From Gentiana macrophylla (Eukaryota; Streptophyta; Magnoliopsida; Gentianales; Gentianaceae): a DNA stretch of 64,000 bases. Position numbers and translations under genes: made by a program. Of the stretch, positions 10,457-23,470 are shown piece by piece. The notes beneath the pieces were generated by a model. That model did not search any database and was not told the DNA's origin. It saw nothing but the letters and a program-made list of their open reading frames with translations. Numbering within the stretch: the first letter of the stretch is position 1; every line of letters starts with the position of its first letter. The stretch is taken from the NCBI GenBank assembly GCA_026214975.1, contig CM047815.1:82728800-82792799 (forward strand), read 5' to 3'.

Positions 10457-12640
10457 CTTTTTTTTTTAATGAACGAAGCCTTTTATTAGAAAGAAAAGAA
10501 AAGGTTAAATCAAAGCCATATGCAGCCTCCCTTATACCAAATTGCGTGAGGCGAAGCATAGCCCTGCATGCCTCCTTAAAACCTATCGTGGCAAACCCGG
10601 TGTGGGAAAATCCTGCACAGCATAGGAAAAATCTGAAACACCTATGCTTCCAAAAAAATAAAAGACCCCAAAAATACAGTCGAAATGAAAAATATAGTAA
10701 TAGAAGCTTTGTTTGTGATCAGCATCATCCGTCTTGAAAGAAATGTTGATTGTCGTCTTATCTTGATTATGGATAGTTGAAATGGTGAGTGTCCATAGTG
10801 CTTTCAAAATGGTTTGCACCCTCCAAAAATTGAAGGGTGCTTCCCAGAGATGCTCCAAGCCTCTCCTCTTAATGTCGGCACTCCAAGATTTGATCCATTC
10901 TACTGAACGTGAAGTTTTCTCCTGTAACAAATCGTGGTGATATGGCATATAATTACGAAACAAAATAAAGAAGAGATAGTAAGAATAGAGACAACTGGTT
11001 TGCACTCTTCAATACATTGAAGAGTGCTTCCTAGAAAATCATCTTTGTTTGACCAAGCGAATAGCGAGGCAATCCAAGTCTATCGCGAAGAATAAGAAGG
11101 CGTAACTCTCCAAAGGAATAGGTGTGTGGTTATCATATTGACGGGATAAGCCGGTGGAACTCGAGGACTTAGCTAAGAAATCAGCATGCGCATTCGCTTC
11201 TATAAATATGCCGAATGGTGAAACCACGAGCTCGAATAATTTGTCGAGCTTGATGAAGAAAATCATGTTGCTCCCAAGGAATCGGCTTGTCATCTTGTAA
11301 AATGTAAAGAGGACCAACGAGTCCGTTTCCACAATAAATGGAAAAATATCATTCTAGCACAAAAGTCCACACCATAGTAGAGTGCTTTGACTTGACTTCA
11401 AAACTATTGGCGGTTCAAGAAAAGCAGAGAAAGCATAGAACCAAACTACCTTGATCATTACGGAGAATGAAACCGCTACGAGTTTCGGGGTTGTTAATCG
11501 AGAGCCATCCGAGTTAAGCTTAAAGGAATTAGTAGGAGGGGTATCCACTTGCTTGTGAGTGGGATTCTTTTGGGTTTTCTTTGAAAAATGCTTCAAGCGC
11601 CGAGATGCAAAAGAATATCATCTTTATTGTCTAGGCAGCCGGATGGGTTTTTGATAGAAAGCCATGGAAAGATCCTTGAGATTTGAGTGAGTCACGGTTT
11701 GCGGAGTGTCTAACATGCCTTCAAAAATAAATTTGTTTTGCGCCCATAGCTCCAAACAAACAAAAGTAGGGATATAAGTCTTTGATGTTGAAGCGCACTG
11801 TAGACTGGTTATCCCACCAACCCCAAAAAGCGTGTTTTAAGTCGACCATGTTGACATAACAACCCAACGAAGTTTGGAAAAATGCCAAACCTCGAAGCAA
11901 AGTCACAATGAAGGAAGAAGTGTTGTGTGGAGTCCTCATTTTGGCAGAATGGACATTTATAAGGACCAGCAAAACCCATACGTCGAATGACATCCGGCAT
12001 AGGAAGGAGACGGTTAACAAAGCGCCACATAAAAATAGATATTTTCAAAGGTATATTAGGCTTCCATATCATGCCCATTTCATGCAAAAGGGGTTTCTTA
12101 TCTCGGAGAACACTATAAGCAGAAGAGATAGAAAAAGTACAGATTTGGTAGGCTTCCAAACCCAAGTTCCGTACCACCCAAGAAAAGCCATGTCAAATTA
12201 TCGTGAGCGATGTCATGAACCATATTCATAGCACGCCGGTATGCATCTTCTCGGGATAAGGATAATCACCAAACTTCATACCCCATATCCCAAGTTTATT
12301 ACGAAATTTCCACGAGTTTGCAAGCAAAGGCCTTTTGAACATCAAAGATATTACGAATTCCCAATCCGTTTTCTTGATTGGGTCCACAAATTCTTTCCCA
12401 AGCACACCAATGTTTTTAGAATGGTCTTCCGTATTTCCCCAAAAAAAGCGGCAAAAAGGAGTGGATATTGTTTAAAACCGAGCGAGGGACTTGAAGAAGC
12501 GACAAGTGTGTGTATAGGTATCGAGCTCAACACATGCTTAATTAAGATAAGTGCGCCACTGGGGAAAGGAGACGAGATTGCCACCCCTCTAAACGTTTAT
12601 TTATCTTATCAATCAGAAATTGAAAGTAGTGTCTTTTAGA
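10457..12640 (-). mobile_element. 5'-truncated LINE with RT thumb, zinc-binding and RNase H domains
   Basis: Minus-strand LINE with a T-run tail at about 10457-10467. Its first recognisable text is the end of reverse transcriptase: DKINKRLEGWQSRL, then LILIKHVLSSIPIHTL near 12600-12500. The zinc-binding domain is at 12177-11809 (KPNIPLKISIFMWRFVNRLL, CPFCQNEDSTQHFFLHCDFA). RNase H follows at about 11570-11100 (NSFKLNSDGSRL, then VETDSLVLFTF and EANAHADFLAKSS). The long 3' UTR contains three near copies of GGTTTGCAC(C/T)CTTC text (10811, about 11000, and 4537 in the other LINE). The duplicated sequence around 36875 lacks the insertion. Confidence 0.82.
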
Positions 12641-12789
12641 GATAGACACTAGATTAAACCATACCATTATTTCTAGATTTTAAAGTAAAGTTATTTATAC
12701 AATTTTCTTCATAGGTTTTATTTCTGAGGTTGCAACATTTTATTTAACACAGTCAGAATGATATATTCTTGTATTTTAAAAAAACATTG

Positions 12790-15700
12790 TTTTCATTAAC
12801 CTAGAAGTGAACTTTGGAATGCCAATCATATAGTTGTCAAACCTATTATACCACTGCCTTGGAGCCTGCTTAAGTCCATAAAAGCACTTCCTCAACTTGC
12901 AAACATACCATTCTTTTTCCAAGAACTTGGAATCCTTCTGGTTGAGTCATGCATATCTCTTATCTACATCTCTACGTAGAAAATGATATCTTCACATCTT
13001 ACTGTTCAAGTTCAAGATCATGATGTGCAACCATTTCTAGTAGCACCGTGATAGAAGTGTGTCTGACTACCGGAAGAAAATCTCATCATAGTCCACCCCA
13101 TCTTTCTAATTGAACCCTCTTGCAACCAAACGTGCTTTATATCTTATGCCCTTAGCTGATGACATTTTGAAGACCCATTTACAAGTGACTATCCTCTTTT
13201 CTTGTGGTTGCTTGACCAAATCCCAAGTTTGATTCTTCAAAGTAAAGACTCCATTTCATCTCCCATGGCAACAAGCCATTGAGATGCCTCAAAACATGTC
13301 ACAACTTCCCTGTAAGTAGATGGCTCAGATCACTCCACCTCTTCCGTAACCTAAAGTGCATATCCAACTATATCCTCAAACTCATACCTGCTGGGAGGTC
13401 CAACATTTGTCCTACTAGCTCTACTGACAGCTATACTCTGCTGACCAATTTCAGTTGTCTGCGTCCCAGCTGACCTCTGCTCAGTTGTCCTCTGCTCAGC
13501 TGACTGATTCAGATTTGATGGCATCAGACATGATGGTTTTCCAAATCGGATGTTGACTGTTCTCAGCTGAATTCTACAGTTCAGTTGATTGAACATGAAG
13601 CTCCACATGTTTGTCAACACTCTCTATTTTAGATTCAGCTGTGGTTTCAAATTCAGGCATGTATCTCACAGATGAGTTAAGCATAGATGTTTCATCAAAG
13701 ATTACACTCCTGCTAAGTATAACCCTATTTTTAACTGATGACCAGATTATATACCCCTTAACTCTATCACCATACCCTGCAAACACTCCATTCTTGGCTC
13801 TTGACTCCACTTTACCTTCTCTGACATGATAATAAACAGTGCTCCAAAACCCCTTATATTTGAGTAATCTGCAAGCTAGCCTAACCACATCTTAAATTGT
13901 GTTTTGAGATTGATCCATGTGTGAGGTCCCATGTTGATTAAGTAGAAAATTGTACTCACATCCTCTACTCAAAATCTCTTAGATAAACCAGCATAAAAGA
14001 GCATGCACTTAGCCCTCTCCAGAAAATTTTGATTCATCATTTCTGCATTGCCATTCTGGTGAAGAGTATCTCTAACTGTATGCTGCCTGGAAATACCCTC
14101 ATCTCTGTAGAACTGATCAAAGTCAGACCAGCAGAATTCCACACCATTATATGTTTAGTGCCTTTTGATCTTCTTGCATGTCTGATTTTTCACTAAGGCC
14201 TTCCACTGCATGAAACTCTTAAATGCAACACTTTTGTGTTTTATCATCACCACCCAAGTCATTCTAGAATAGTCATGAAGGAATGACACAATAAACCTGT
14301 GACCACCCAATAATTCCACTCTTGATGGTCCCCAGCAATCAGAATGAATACAATCAAGTGTTGTCTTTGTGTTGTGATTTGCTTTTGGGAATTTTCTTTT
14401 ATGTAGCTTCCCAAACACACAATTCTCAATAAAGTTTAGATTCTTGATCTTATATCTCCCAAGAAGATCAGATTTGAACAGAATCCGCATCCCTCCTTCA
14501 CCCATATGACCAATTCTCATATGCCACAACTTGGTCAAGTCATTTGGTGACTTGAGATAATGCAATGCGAAGCGAGAACCGAGATCTTGTAGATCCATAA
14601 TGAGATACAAAGTTCTCTTCTTAACACCCTTTAGAATCACTTATGAATCCTTGTAGACATTCAGAATTCCATCTTCATCTCTTGATATGAACCCTAAGTT
14701 GTCCGGTATAGTAAGAGATATAAAATTCTTGGTCATCTGTGGAACATCTCTAACATCATTTAGTGTGCATAATTTACCATCATGAGTCCTAATCTGAATT
14801 GAGCCAATTCTAACAGTCTTACAGACCTTGCTATTGGCTCTCGTAAGTTGAGAACCACTCTTTGAGTGGAAAAATATGATAAGATTCCCCAGAATCAAGA
14901 ATCCACACATCAGTGTGATGTATTGATTCACCAACCACTAGTCTTCATCTAAATTTGTGTCATGCTCATCTAATGCAGTTGTGCCAGATTTGTTCTCATG
15001 TTTCTTCTTCTTCTTTGGACAATTTTTTTTCCAATGTCCGTGTTCCATACAGTAATTACAGACATCTTTGGGTTTAGGACCTTTAGAACCGCCCTTCTTG
15101 GACTTCTTATTTCTATGATTTACATGCACTGCACCACTGCTGCTACTGGAAACCAAACCAGTAGCATGATTGTCTGTACTAAACTGGATGCCTTATAGCG
15201 TAGCTATCGAGCATGGAGAGATGATCTCACATCTTCCATTGGCATGGTATCTTTACCTACAATAAAAGACATAATAAAGTTCTCATATTATGCAGAAAAT
15301 GATACTGGAAGAATCAAATATGCATCCTCAGCTTCAATCATAACTTCAATATTCCTGAGATCCAAAAATATTATGTTCACCTGATCAAGATGATTTCTCA
15401 GATAAGTCATTTCATGCATTCGAAGACCGAATATAGATTGTTTCAATAACAACTTGATGGTTAGCGATAGTCATATACAGATTCTCAAGATTTGACAACA
15501 GCCTAGCTGCAGTATCTTCTTCAACAACTTTTGTGATAACATCATTTGATTGACTATTCATGATGGTTGAGTGTGTCTTCACCTCCAGACCAGCCATCTC
15601 ATCGGAACTAGTATCCGTCGTCTTCGTCAATGGAGCTCAAAGCCTTTGTTGAGTTAACAAGGCCCGCATCTTGATCTGCCATAAACTAAAACTGTTTCTA

Positions 15701-15863
15701 CCTTTAAACTTGTCGATTTTCAGTTAATTACAGACACCCTTCTTTCCAGAGAACAAGTTTTTATTCCAGAACCTAGCGTTGACTAATAACCTTGATGGCA
15801 ATCAACCTTGCTCGAGTCGGATTGCGGAGATTCCCAAAAACATTCGCTCTAATACCAGTTTAT
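12790..15863 (-). pseudogene. Decayed Ty1/Copia gag-pol, RT truncated
   Basis: Minus-strand Copia polyprotein in pieces. Gag UBN2-like text lies at 15630-15412. A CCHC zinc knuckle (CNYCMEHGHWKKNCP) is at 15156-14938. The protease region is at 14934-14641 (VPQMTKNFISL). GAG-pre-integrase and integrase core are at 14640-14155 (LWHMRIGHMGEGGM, HSDCWGP, FLHDYSRMTWV). A post-integrase region is at 13888-13574. Reverse transcriptase stops after the VCKLRKCFYGLKQAPRQWY region near 12860, so the YVDD palm, the rest of RT and RNase H are missing. A primer-binding site complementary to tRNA-Met type (ACTGGTATTAGAGC) lies at 15845-15859. Its RT part is repeated at 37020-37575 and its integrase part at 17026-17540 plus 33140-34205. 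Confidence 0.85.
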
Positions 15864-16119
15864 TGTAACAGATCGCAGAAGAACCCAGAATATAAAAGCA
15901 ATAATTGTAAAATAATCAAACAATGCAAGTAACAAGTAACGTGGTAATCGGTAATATACCGACTAATCCATGGATAGAAATAGGATATTATATTATGCAC
16001 AGAAAGTTACAAAGATACTCATCAATGGTTACAATAAGTGCTGATATATATAGCTATAGGAACCGAACCCTAGCTGCCATAATGTCTTGTGTGTCGTTAA
16101 CCCACCAAAAATATATCCA
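15864..16119 (-). mobile_element. Truncated 5' LTR of the Copia at 12790-15863
   Basis: The sequence beyond the primer-binding site begins TGTAACAG on the plus strand, i.e. the LTR end ...CTGTTACA of a minus-strand element. About 250 bp remain before an abrupt change at about 16120. There is no complete partner LTR in the window. Confidence 0.55.
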
Positions 16120-17025
16120 TTTTCACTCTATAGCTAGTATAGGGCAAGTAGGGGTCGAATCCCACAGAGAACGGATGATTATTTCAGTTTGGAACGTATA
16201 AAATAATAGGAGTAATTGAGATAATAAAAATAAAAGAGTAACACGTATAATAGATGGTGGTAGTAGCAACATAATAACAATGGAAGAAATAGTAATTTAA
16301 TATCAAAGAAGGTAAATGCTCCATCTAAAGTAGTTATTTCCACCTCGATTTACTCGATTGATCATTGACGCAAGAATGACTCAGTAATTTATTAATAAAT
16401 TGGTTATAGCCACCGACAACCGTCAAGCGGCCAATCTCTCCTACTATCGATAATTAAGACATGGTCGTTAATTATTCTCTAACCGGAAGACACTCCTAGA
16501 TATGGTCATAAGAGTTTGGAAATCCAGAAGCATTAAGATTTGAGAGACGCAATTCAATGTAGTAATCCAACCGCGGACTAATTTTAACATAGATTATTCA
16601 TCTTCATGATAGTGGATTTGTACGGGCTACGAACCAGCAAAATCATATCACTTACCACTATATTAAAACCAATACACGTTGACGTATTTATCGTTTCAAT
16701 TGGTAATCTACTAAATAATTTGATTAATTATCCTGCAGAAACAACTAATTCAGTTTAAAATCATCAATTTATGTCCGAAAAATTAACAAATATCAATAAA
16801 CTAATGAGGATGAAAATCAATTAGGTTTTACAATCGTATCAATCGAGATTTCAATAACACCTTAACCGGAAGGAAGAAATTTAGGTACACATCATGATAT
16901 AAACAAAATCACAATTGTAATACCTTCTACCGGAAAATATATATAACTCTTCGACTTCGACTTCAACAGAGTACTAGTATAAAAGATGCGCCCCTCAAAC
17001 CTTTTCTTCCGTCCGTCAAAAGTAT
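16120..17025 (-). mobile_element. Possible degenerate Gypsy LTR
   Basis: The minus strand near 16200-16130 reads TCTCTGTGGGATTCGACCCC followed by a CTATACTAG-like stretch. This resembles the R/U5 end of the Athila LTR at 19010-19060 (TCTCTGTGGGATCGACCTCG). The rest is AT-rich and non-coding up to the Copia fragment at 17026. Assignment rests on that short resemblance only. Confidence 0.35.
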
Positions 17026-17540
17026 GTATCTCAGTTGTCCTCTGCTCAGCTGACTGATTCAGATTTGATGGCATCAGACCTGATGGTTTTCCAGATCGGA
17101 TGTTGACTGTTCTCAGTTGTATTCTACAATTTAGCTGATTGAACATGACGCTCCACATGTTTGTCAACACTCTCTATTATAGATTCAGTTGTGGTTTCAA
17201 ATTCAGGCATGTATCTCACAGATGAATTAAGCATATATGTTTTATCAAAGATTACACTCATACTAAGTATAACCCTATTTTTAGATGATGACCAGATTCT
17301 ATACCCTTTAACTCCATCACCATACCTTACAAACACTCCCTTCTTGGCTCTGGACTCCACTTTACCTTCACTAACATGATAATAAACAATGCTCCCAAAA
17401 ACCCTTATATTTGAGTAATCTGCAGGCTATCCTAACCATATCTCAAATTGTGTTTTGAGATTGATCCGTGTGTGAGGTCCCATGTTGATTAATTAGCAAG
17501 TTGTATTCACAGCCTCTACCCAAAATCTCTTTGACAAACC
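17026..17540 (-). pseudogene. Copia fragment, left half (split by Athila)
   Basis: Closely matches 13475-13985: the post-integrase region with VESRAKKGVFVRYGDGVKGY and MLNSSVRYMPEFETT. It stops at 17540 exactly at the Athila insertion and resumes at 33140. Minus strand, several stops. Confidence 0.85.
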
Positions 17541-19118
17541 TGATGACAGTTACAATATACATATTTATGTCATCAATTATAACCTTAAATCGGAGTTAAT
17601 TGTATATATTTCATATTTAATCACGTGTTTATATTTATTATTTAATGATAAGTGATTATTAATATGATAATTGGTATTTAGCTGTTTTTATTATAAAAGA
17701 GCAATTAATTGTGTGATAAATGCTGATTTTGCAGATCATGATAAATCGGGGAGATAATTATCACGCAATCGGGAGATCTCAAGATAAAAGAGAAGAAAAT
17801 CGGAGCATTGAAGAAAAGATTAATCGAGATCAATTCAAAAGCATGGAGTGGGGAACAAGTAAGGCGAACCGAATTTGAAAGCGCGTAAAGTGGGAGGCTC
17901 GGTCGACCGAGCCATGCCATTCGGTCGATCGGCGTGTAGGTTCGGTCACCCGAGCCTAATGTGATAAATGCATGTCAATCTTCCGGATTCTCCTATATGT
18001 CGGCTACAACTCCTATATAAGCAAAGCGACCACGATGCCGAGAACACACACCACTACAACACAAAACAATTCATACAATTTTAGATTTTAAGTTTTATTT
18101 TCTTTATGTTCGTTCATTGTGGATTAGCCGGATTCTCCGATTAGGGGCGCATTAAGAGTGGGAGTCACTCGTCTTCGAGGTATGACTATTCAATTATGCA
18201 ATCTTTATTTGTAGATCGATATATTTTATTATGGAGTAGTTTTTCTTGTATTGATTGCGTGATGTAGATTAATTTACGAACCCATGTGTTTAGGTTAGAA
18301 GCGTTAAGTAATCATGATTTGTTCAAACACAGCTGTGTTCGGTCGACTCCAGGCGTGTCACTCGGTCGCTGAGTGCGGTCGTTCGGTCGACCGAGCACTG
18401 GTAATATGTAGGGCAATATTATGATCGGCCGACTACGTCGATTCTCGATTTGGAATTAAAGCGAGTAATTAAACACGATCAACTTAATTATTCGTCATCA
18501 TAATTTAACATGAAACCCAAAAAGTGATTGTTACTTAGGATATAGATTGAATCGGCATCTAAGAAGCACGCCTTACCCTAGGAATGTTGCTTAGATGAGG
18601 TTACGGTTTATACCGGCATCCCTAGTCTCGTAATTGTGTCGGTTAGTTATATGAGATGGAGGCATTAAAAAGCGAAGTCACGTAATGGAGGCACGATGAT
18701 TTAGAGGGCCTAATTGGAGCTAAATCTACCTTAGGGGATGACTCCCGTAGTCATAATAATTAATCTTTAACGTTTGTTTTGTCTCGTTATCATCCTAATT
18801 CACATGGGGGAGTTATAATCTACTAGCGTAATCAGTACTATTTAGATAATATCAACCGTATTATCAGTGTCTTAAGAGTCTTTAGTTTGTCTTTGTGGTC
18901 CTTTGTGTCTTGTGGTTGTCACTATTTTATTTTCTGCATTTAGTTGGTCGTGGACCGCCCTTTTTAGTTTAGTTCTAATAGAATAAAATTGTGTTTTGTT
19001 TGTGCCGAGTCTCTGTGGGATCGACCTCGACTCTATCTGGCTATACTACAATTGAACCCAGTTCTCTTGCTAGTGTGTTAGTAGGCATCGAGTTAATAAT
19101 TTAACTTGACCTCCATCA
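17541..19118 (+). repeat. Athila 5' LTR
   Basis: Starts TGATGACAG and ends CCTCCATCA. A TATA box (CCTATATAA) is at 18012-18020. An 18-bp perfect palindrome, GGCTCGGTCGACCGAGCC, is at 17896-17913, with further CGGTCGACCG-type copies near 18340-18385. It ends in the primer-site junction. Confidence 0.95.
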
Positions 19119-19124
19119 AGTTTT

Positions 19125-19142
19125 TGGCGCCGTTGCCGGGGA
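19125..19142 (+). promoter_or_regulatory. Athila primer-binding site (tRNA-Asp type)
   Basis: TGGCGCCGTTGCCGGGGA, six bases after the LTR. It is complementary to the 3' end of plant tRNA-Asp as known for Athila elements, and would prime minus-strand DNA synthesis. Confidence 0.9.
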
Positions 19143-19231
19143 CTCGAGTCATTAAATTGAGATATAGCTTATTTTGTTAGAACTGGATGCGTGAATATTC
19201 TGTGAATAAGAGTCTGTATATTAAAACAGTT

Positions 19232-19235
<4 letters not shown>

Positions 19236-19272
<37 letters not shown>
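19236..19272 (+). repeat. 37-base A homopolymer in the Athila leader
   Basis: An uninterrupted A run between the primer site and gag. It is unusual for an untranslated leader, and its length is likely variable or an assembly estimate. It is followed by another perfect palindrome around CTCGGTCGACCGAG at 19296-19313. Confidence 0.95.
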
Positions 19273-19273
<1 letters not shown>

Positions 19274-19470
19274 CGCGGTCGCCGAACCAACTTTGTTCTC
19301 GGTCGACCGAGAATTACTTTTCTTTTCGATTACTGTCTTAGTTTTAAAACATTGCATACGTTTTATTTACGTTTTCTTTTCTCAAACTTATTTGAGTCTG
19401 TTTTATTTAGTTAGTTAAAGGCCTAGCCTTTACTAGTGATTAATTGTTTTATTGTTGTTTATTATTTTAT

Positions 19471-20768
19471 AGTACGCTACTCGGAAATCGAAGGAACCGC
19501 TTGAACCATATAATCCTAAGATAGAAAAATTTGCGAGAAGGAATAGGAAGTTAGCTAGGGAACTGGCTAAACAAGGAGAAGAGGATCCAAATCTTGAGGA
19601 AAGCGAGCAAGGGGTGGAAGAAGGACATACAACCGATCATTCTGAGCATTCTGAATCTGAAACGGAAATGGAAGGCAATCCGGTCAATCCAAACCAGGTA
19701 CCTAATCCTGTTATTAATAATGCCAATAATGTGAATGCAAATGCTAATAATGAGAACCAAGCCCTAGTTCAAGGAGCGAGGCGCACTTTGCAAAGTTATG
19801 CAACGCCCACTATTGAACAATTCATTCCCCGCTTATCGTAGCACCGCAAGATCTTCGCGGGAAGTCTATCACCCTAGGCCTAATGTAATTCAAATGGTGA
19901 CCAATTATTCTACTTTTCATGGAGTCCAAAACGAGGATCCTGGTGTTCACGTGACGAATTTCTTGGAAATCGTTAGCACTGTGAAACCAGAATTAATCCC
20001 GGAGGGGAACATTCGTCTTAAGCTTTTCCCTTTCACTTTGAAAGATAAAGCTAAGCAATGGCTTCTCTCTTTAGAAATTTGGATCTATCACAACTTGGGA
20101 ACAATTGTTGCAAAAATTCATGAATAAGTATTTTCCTTAGGAAAAACTTTTAAGTTACGCCAAGATATCCTAGGATTTAAGCAACAACCTGGGGAGAGTT
20201 TTGATCAAGCTTGGGAGCGTTTCAAGGAAGCTATGAGGAAGTGTCCTCATCATGACATCTCTCTTTGGCTTTTAATGCAAACTTTTTACCATGGGTTGAG
20301 AGACCGAGAAAATTAGAGTAGGCGCCTCCGCAATGGAGCGTTTGTTCTTTATCTCCGAGGAGGCACAAGGAAGATGGAGCAAATAGCGATGAATAGCCAA
20401 TGGGAGGCAATGACATAGCTCTGTGTGAAGATGGCGACATATTCGATGATAGTGCATCTACCAAAATCTTAGAATAACTTTCGTTATCAATGATAAGGTA
20501 GATGGGATGCAAGAGAGGATGACAAGAGTAGAGAGGTGGACTGCGAATCGAGGTAGCACCTCAAAGTGAGAACGCTGGTACTGAAGAAACTAATTATGTC
20601 GGGGGAGGGTACAGGCCTAATCATAACCATCCATGATTCCGATATAGTGACATTAATGCAGGAGAGAGGCCTAAACCGCCTACCCCTTATGTACCACAGC
20701 AAACTAAAACTTTTGGTTGGGAAGCTGCGATAGAAAAACTGAGTAATGTCGTCACTGACAATATGGGT
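19471..20768 (+). pseudogene. Athila gag, N-terminal half (interrupted)
   Basis: Reading starts near 19471 with TRKSKEPLEPYNPKIEKF, passes an Asn-rich low-complexity stretch at about 19700-19760, then the capsid region at 19890-20290: VIQMVTNYSTFHGVQNEDPG, IRLKLFPFTLKDKAKQWLLS, then LRQDILGFKQQPGESFDQAW and FYHGLRDREN. This is the retrotransposon gag domain. Frameshifts occur at about 19840, 20090 and after 20315. It is cut by the nested Copia at 20768 and continues at 25775. Confidence 0.88.
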
Positions 20769-21139
20769 TGTGGAAATATTACTCAGCAGACTCAGTGTGC
20801 TAAGGCTTCAGCAGGGTGCTCAACAGATTGCTGAGCCTTAGGATTTCGTGCATAATATTTTGTACACCTTATTTAATTGTAAAATTAATTGTAAAAGACA
20901 TATTAATTGTGAGTCATATAAACAATTAATATGTCAAACTCTAGTTTACTTTATGTCATAGACATAACTTTTACTTTTTACTTTTGCATGCTTGCCGCCC
21001 ACATCTACATACTCAAGTGGCGCCAAGCTAGCTAGCTAGTCTCTCTATCTCAATTGTATCTATTTATACATCTTTTACTCAATGAATAAACTAAGTTGAA
21101 GTTTACTCTTGTGTTTATCACATTCTCAAACTCTCTTCA
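20769..21139 (+). repeat. 5' LTR of nested Copia
   Basis: 371 bp, from TGTGGAAATATTACTC to CTCTCTTCA. A TATA-like ATTTATACAT is near 21060. It differs from the 3' LTR mainly in the first 70 bases, the rest being nearly the same. Confidence 0.95.
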
Positions 21140-21202
21140 TGGTATCGGAGCCTTCTTGAGTTCTAAAAATCATTTGCAAAACTCGGTTCTTTTCGAGAAA
21201 AA

Positions 21203-22130
21203 TGTCAACATTATCGATGTTTCATCTTCTTGATGAGACTCACAATTTGCCTCGCAGATGGGATAATGAACACTCTTCTTTACAAATCATAAACTTGATG
21301 GTAACAATTACTTGCTATGGTCAAGGTCTATGAAAATGTATATCTCCGGCCAGGGCAAGATGGGATATACATGCGGTTCCAAACTCCGCCTTTCTTTGGC
21401 CCGACCCCAAGTTTGAAGCATAGGACTGAGAAAATAACCAAGTCATGACCATCCTCACGAGGTCTATGACAAAGAGATCGATGAGAACTTCATGATGTAT
21501 GACTTTGCTAAGGAAATGCAGGACAATGCCGAGACCTTTACTCAAAAAAGGACAATACATCTCAAGTCTATGAACTCAAGCTCAGATTCAAAATTGAGAC
21601 AAGGGGATATATACGTAACTCAATACTTTAATCAACTATCTAAGGCATGGCAACACCTAGATATGTTGGAAACTCACCCTGGAATGATGTTAAAGATCTT
21701 GCACTCTTTAAAGACATTATCGAGAAAAGAGAGTATTCAAATTCCTTCTGGGTGAATCTACTCTTGATGATGTCGAGGTAGAATTCTTGCTACTAAACCT
21801 CTTCCAAATCTCAAATCCATGTTTCTTTGAGGTCAAACATGAGGAAAGCAGGAGGAAAGTGATCTTCTTTGAACCCCTGCCGACAACCCTTGAAAGTGCC
21901 ACCTGCATTGATCGGGAACCTGCTTTGAGGCTATGAGGCTTCTGAGAAGCCTGGCTTGATAAAAGCGGGAAGGCGTTCGCGTGACCACCGCAAGCGCAAT
22001 AATCATACCAAGGACACTTGCTTTGGAAGCTACATGGCAAGCCTAACTCCTCCAAGACCTCGGACACCGCCAAGGAAAGTCGAGGCACACATAAGTGAGG
22101 AAGAAGATGACAACAGTTGAATGCTCACTT
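21203..22130 (+). pseudogene. Nested Copia gag (broken)
   Basis: From the ATG at 21203, frames give KLDGNNYLLWSRSMKMYISG (the N-terminal gag domain of Copia) near 21290-21350, then at 21492-21755 MMYDFAKEMQDNAETFTQ... and LRQGDIYVTQYFNQLSKAWQ, the UBN2-type gag core. Multiple frameshifts. No clean zinc knuckle is recognisable. Confidence 0.8.
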
Positions 22131-22624
22131 TGTTGCATTCAAAGCCTTCCTAACTCAACAAAAAGGAGGTAGTCACTCTACTGACATAGCCTCTCATGCC
22201 AGTCTGAGGTAAATTCTACTCATCTATTAGTAATGAAACTGGATTGTTGACTCACGGGGCCTCATCCCATATGATTTGTAATAAAAATCTCATTACTCAA
22301 CTTAAGCCATGTCCCCAAATTCACAATATTAAGGCTGGCGATGGATCTATCTCTAGTGCAAAAGGTTTTGGTCAGGTCTGACTTACTAATAAGATATGCT
22401 GCAGAATGTCCTATTTGTTCCAAAATTAGATTGCAATCTCATATCATCATTAAACTTACTAAAGATTTGAAGCTGGATTTGTTGTTTTTAATGAGAATCG
22501 GTGCACATTCCAGATCATTCCTCAAAGCATTGATTGGGATCTGCTAAACCTTGCTCAGTCTGTTTGTGGTCAACCTCGCCAAGATCAAGATCGACCGCCA
22601 AGAGTGACTGCACTCAAAACCTAG

Positions 22625-23470
22625 ACAATATCATGTTATGGCATTATAGACTAGGACATCCCGTTTTAGTTATTTAAAGTCTATAGATCTGAATTGTTTA
22701 AAGGTTGTAATTTGAATGATCTTCAATGTGATATTTGTCGGTTTGCTAAACTCACCAAATCTGTGTATGCAAAATTACCTTACTTACCATCCACACCATT
22801 CACCTTAATTCACAAGTGGCGTATGGGGACCTCAAGAGTAAAAAGCATAACAGAAAGAGGTGGTTTGTTACCTTCATAGATGACCACACCAGAACCACTT
22901 GGTTATTTTTAATGAAGGATAAGTCAGAAGTTGGACCCATCTTTCAAGAATTTTACAACATGGTCTCCACTCGGTTTGACACTAAGATCAAAATCTTGAA
23001 GACTCCGACAATGCTCTTGAATATTATGAGTCTCATCTCAAGTAATTTCTTGATGGATAAAAGGATTGTCCATATCGGTAGTTGTGTTGAAACCCCTCAA
23101 CCAAAATGGGGTTCTTTGAGAGAAAGAACAGCATCTGCTTGAAATGGCTAGGTCTATTATGTTTACCACAAATGTTCCAAAATATATGTGGGGTGAAGCC
23201 ATATTGACTTCCACATACTTAATCAGCAGACTTCCAACAGGTACTAGGCTTCAAAACTCCTATCAAAACCCTACTGGACACACACTCTCGCCCCATCTTA
23301 TTTCCCGTTACCTCCAAAAATCTTTGGTTGTCTGTGTGTTTGTCTATATCCATGCTCAACACGAAGCAAACTTGATCCCAAAGCTCACAAGTGCATATTC
23401 CTAGGATATGCAAAGGGCGAGAGAAAGGTTACAAGTGCTACTCTCCTTCCGAAAAAAGATTTTACAATTC
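22625..23470 (+). pseudogene. Nested Copia integrase (broken)
   Basis: GAG-pre-integrase text (MLWHYRLGHP at about 22635) is followed by CNLNDLQCDICRFAKLTKSV and the integrase core at 22860-23180 (KRWFVTFIDDHTRTTWLFLM, then degenerate PQ-NG catalytic-glutamate region, MARSIMFTTNVPKYMWGEAI). Frameshifts disrupt the D,D-35-E core, so it would not be active. Confidence 0.85.

Noticed and set aside
10583..11005. 140-codon minus-strand frame
   Set aside because: It lies in the 3' untranslated region of the LINE at 10457-12640 and shares only non-coding repeat text with the other LINE.
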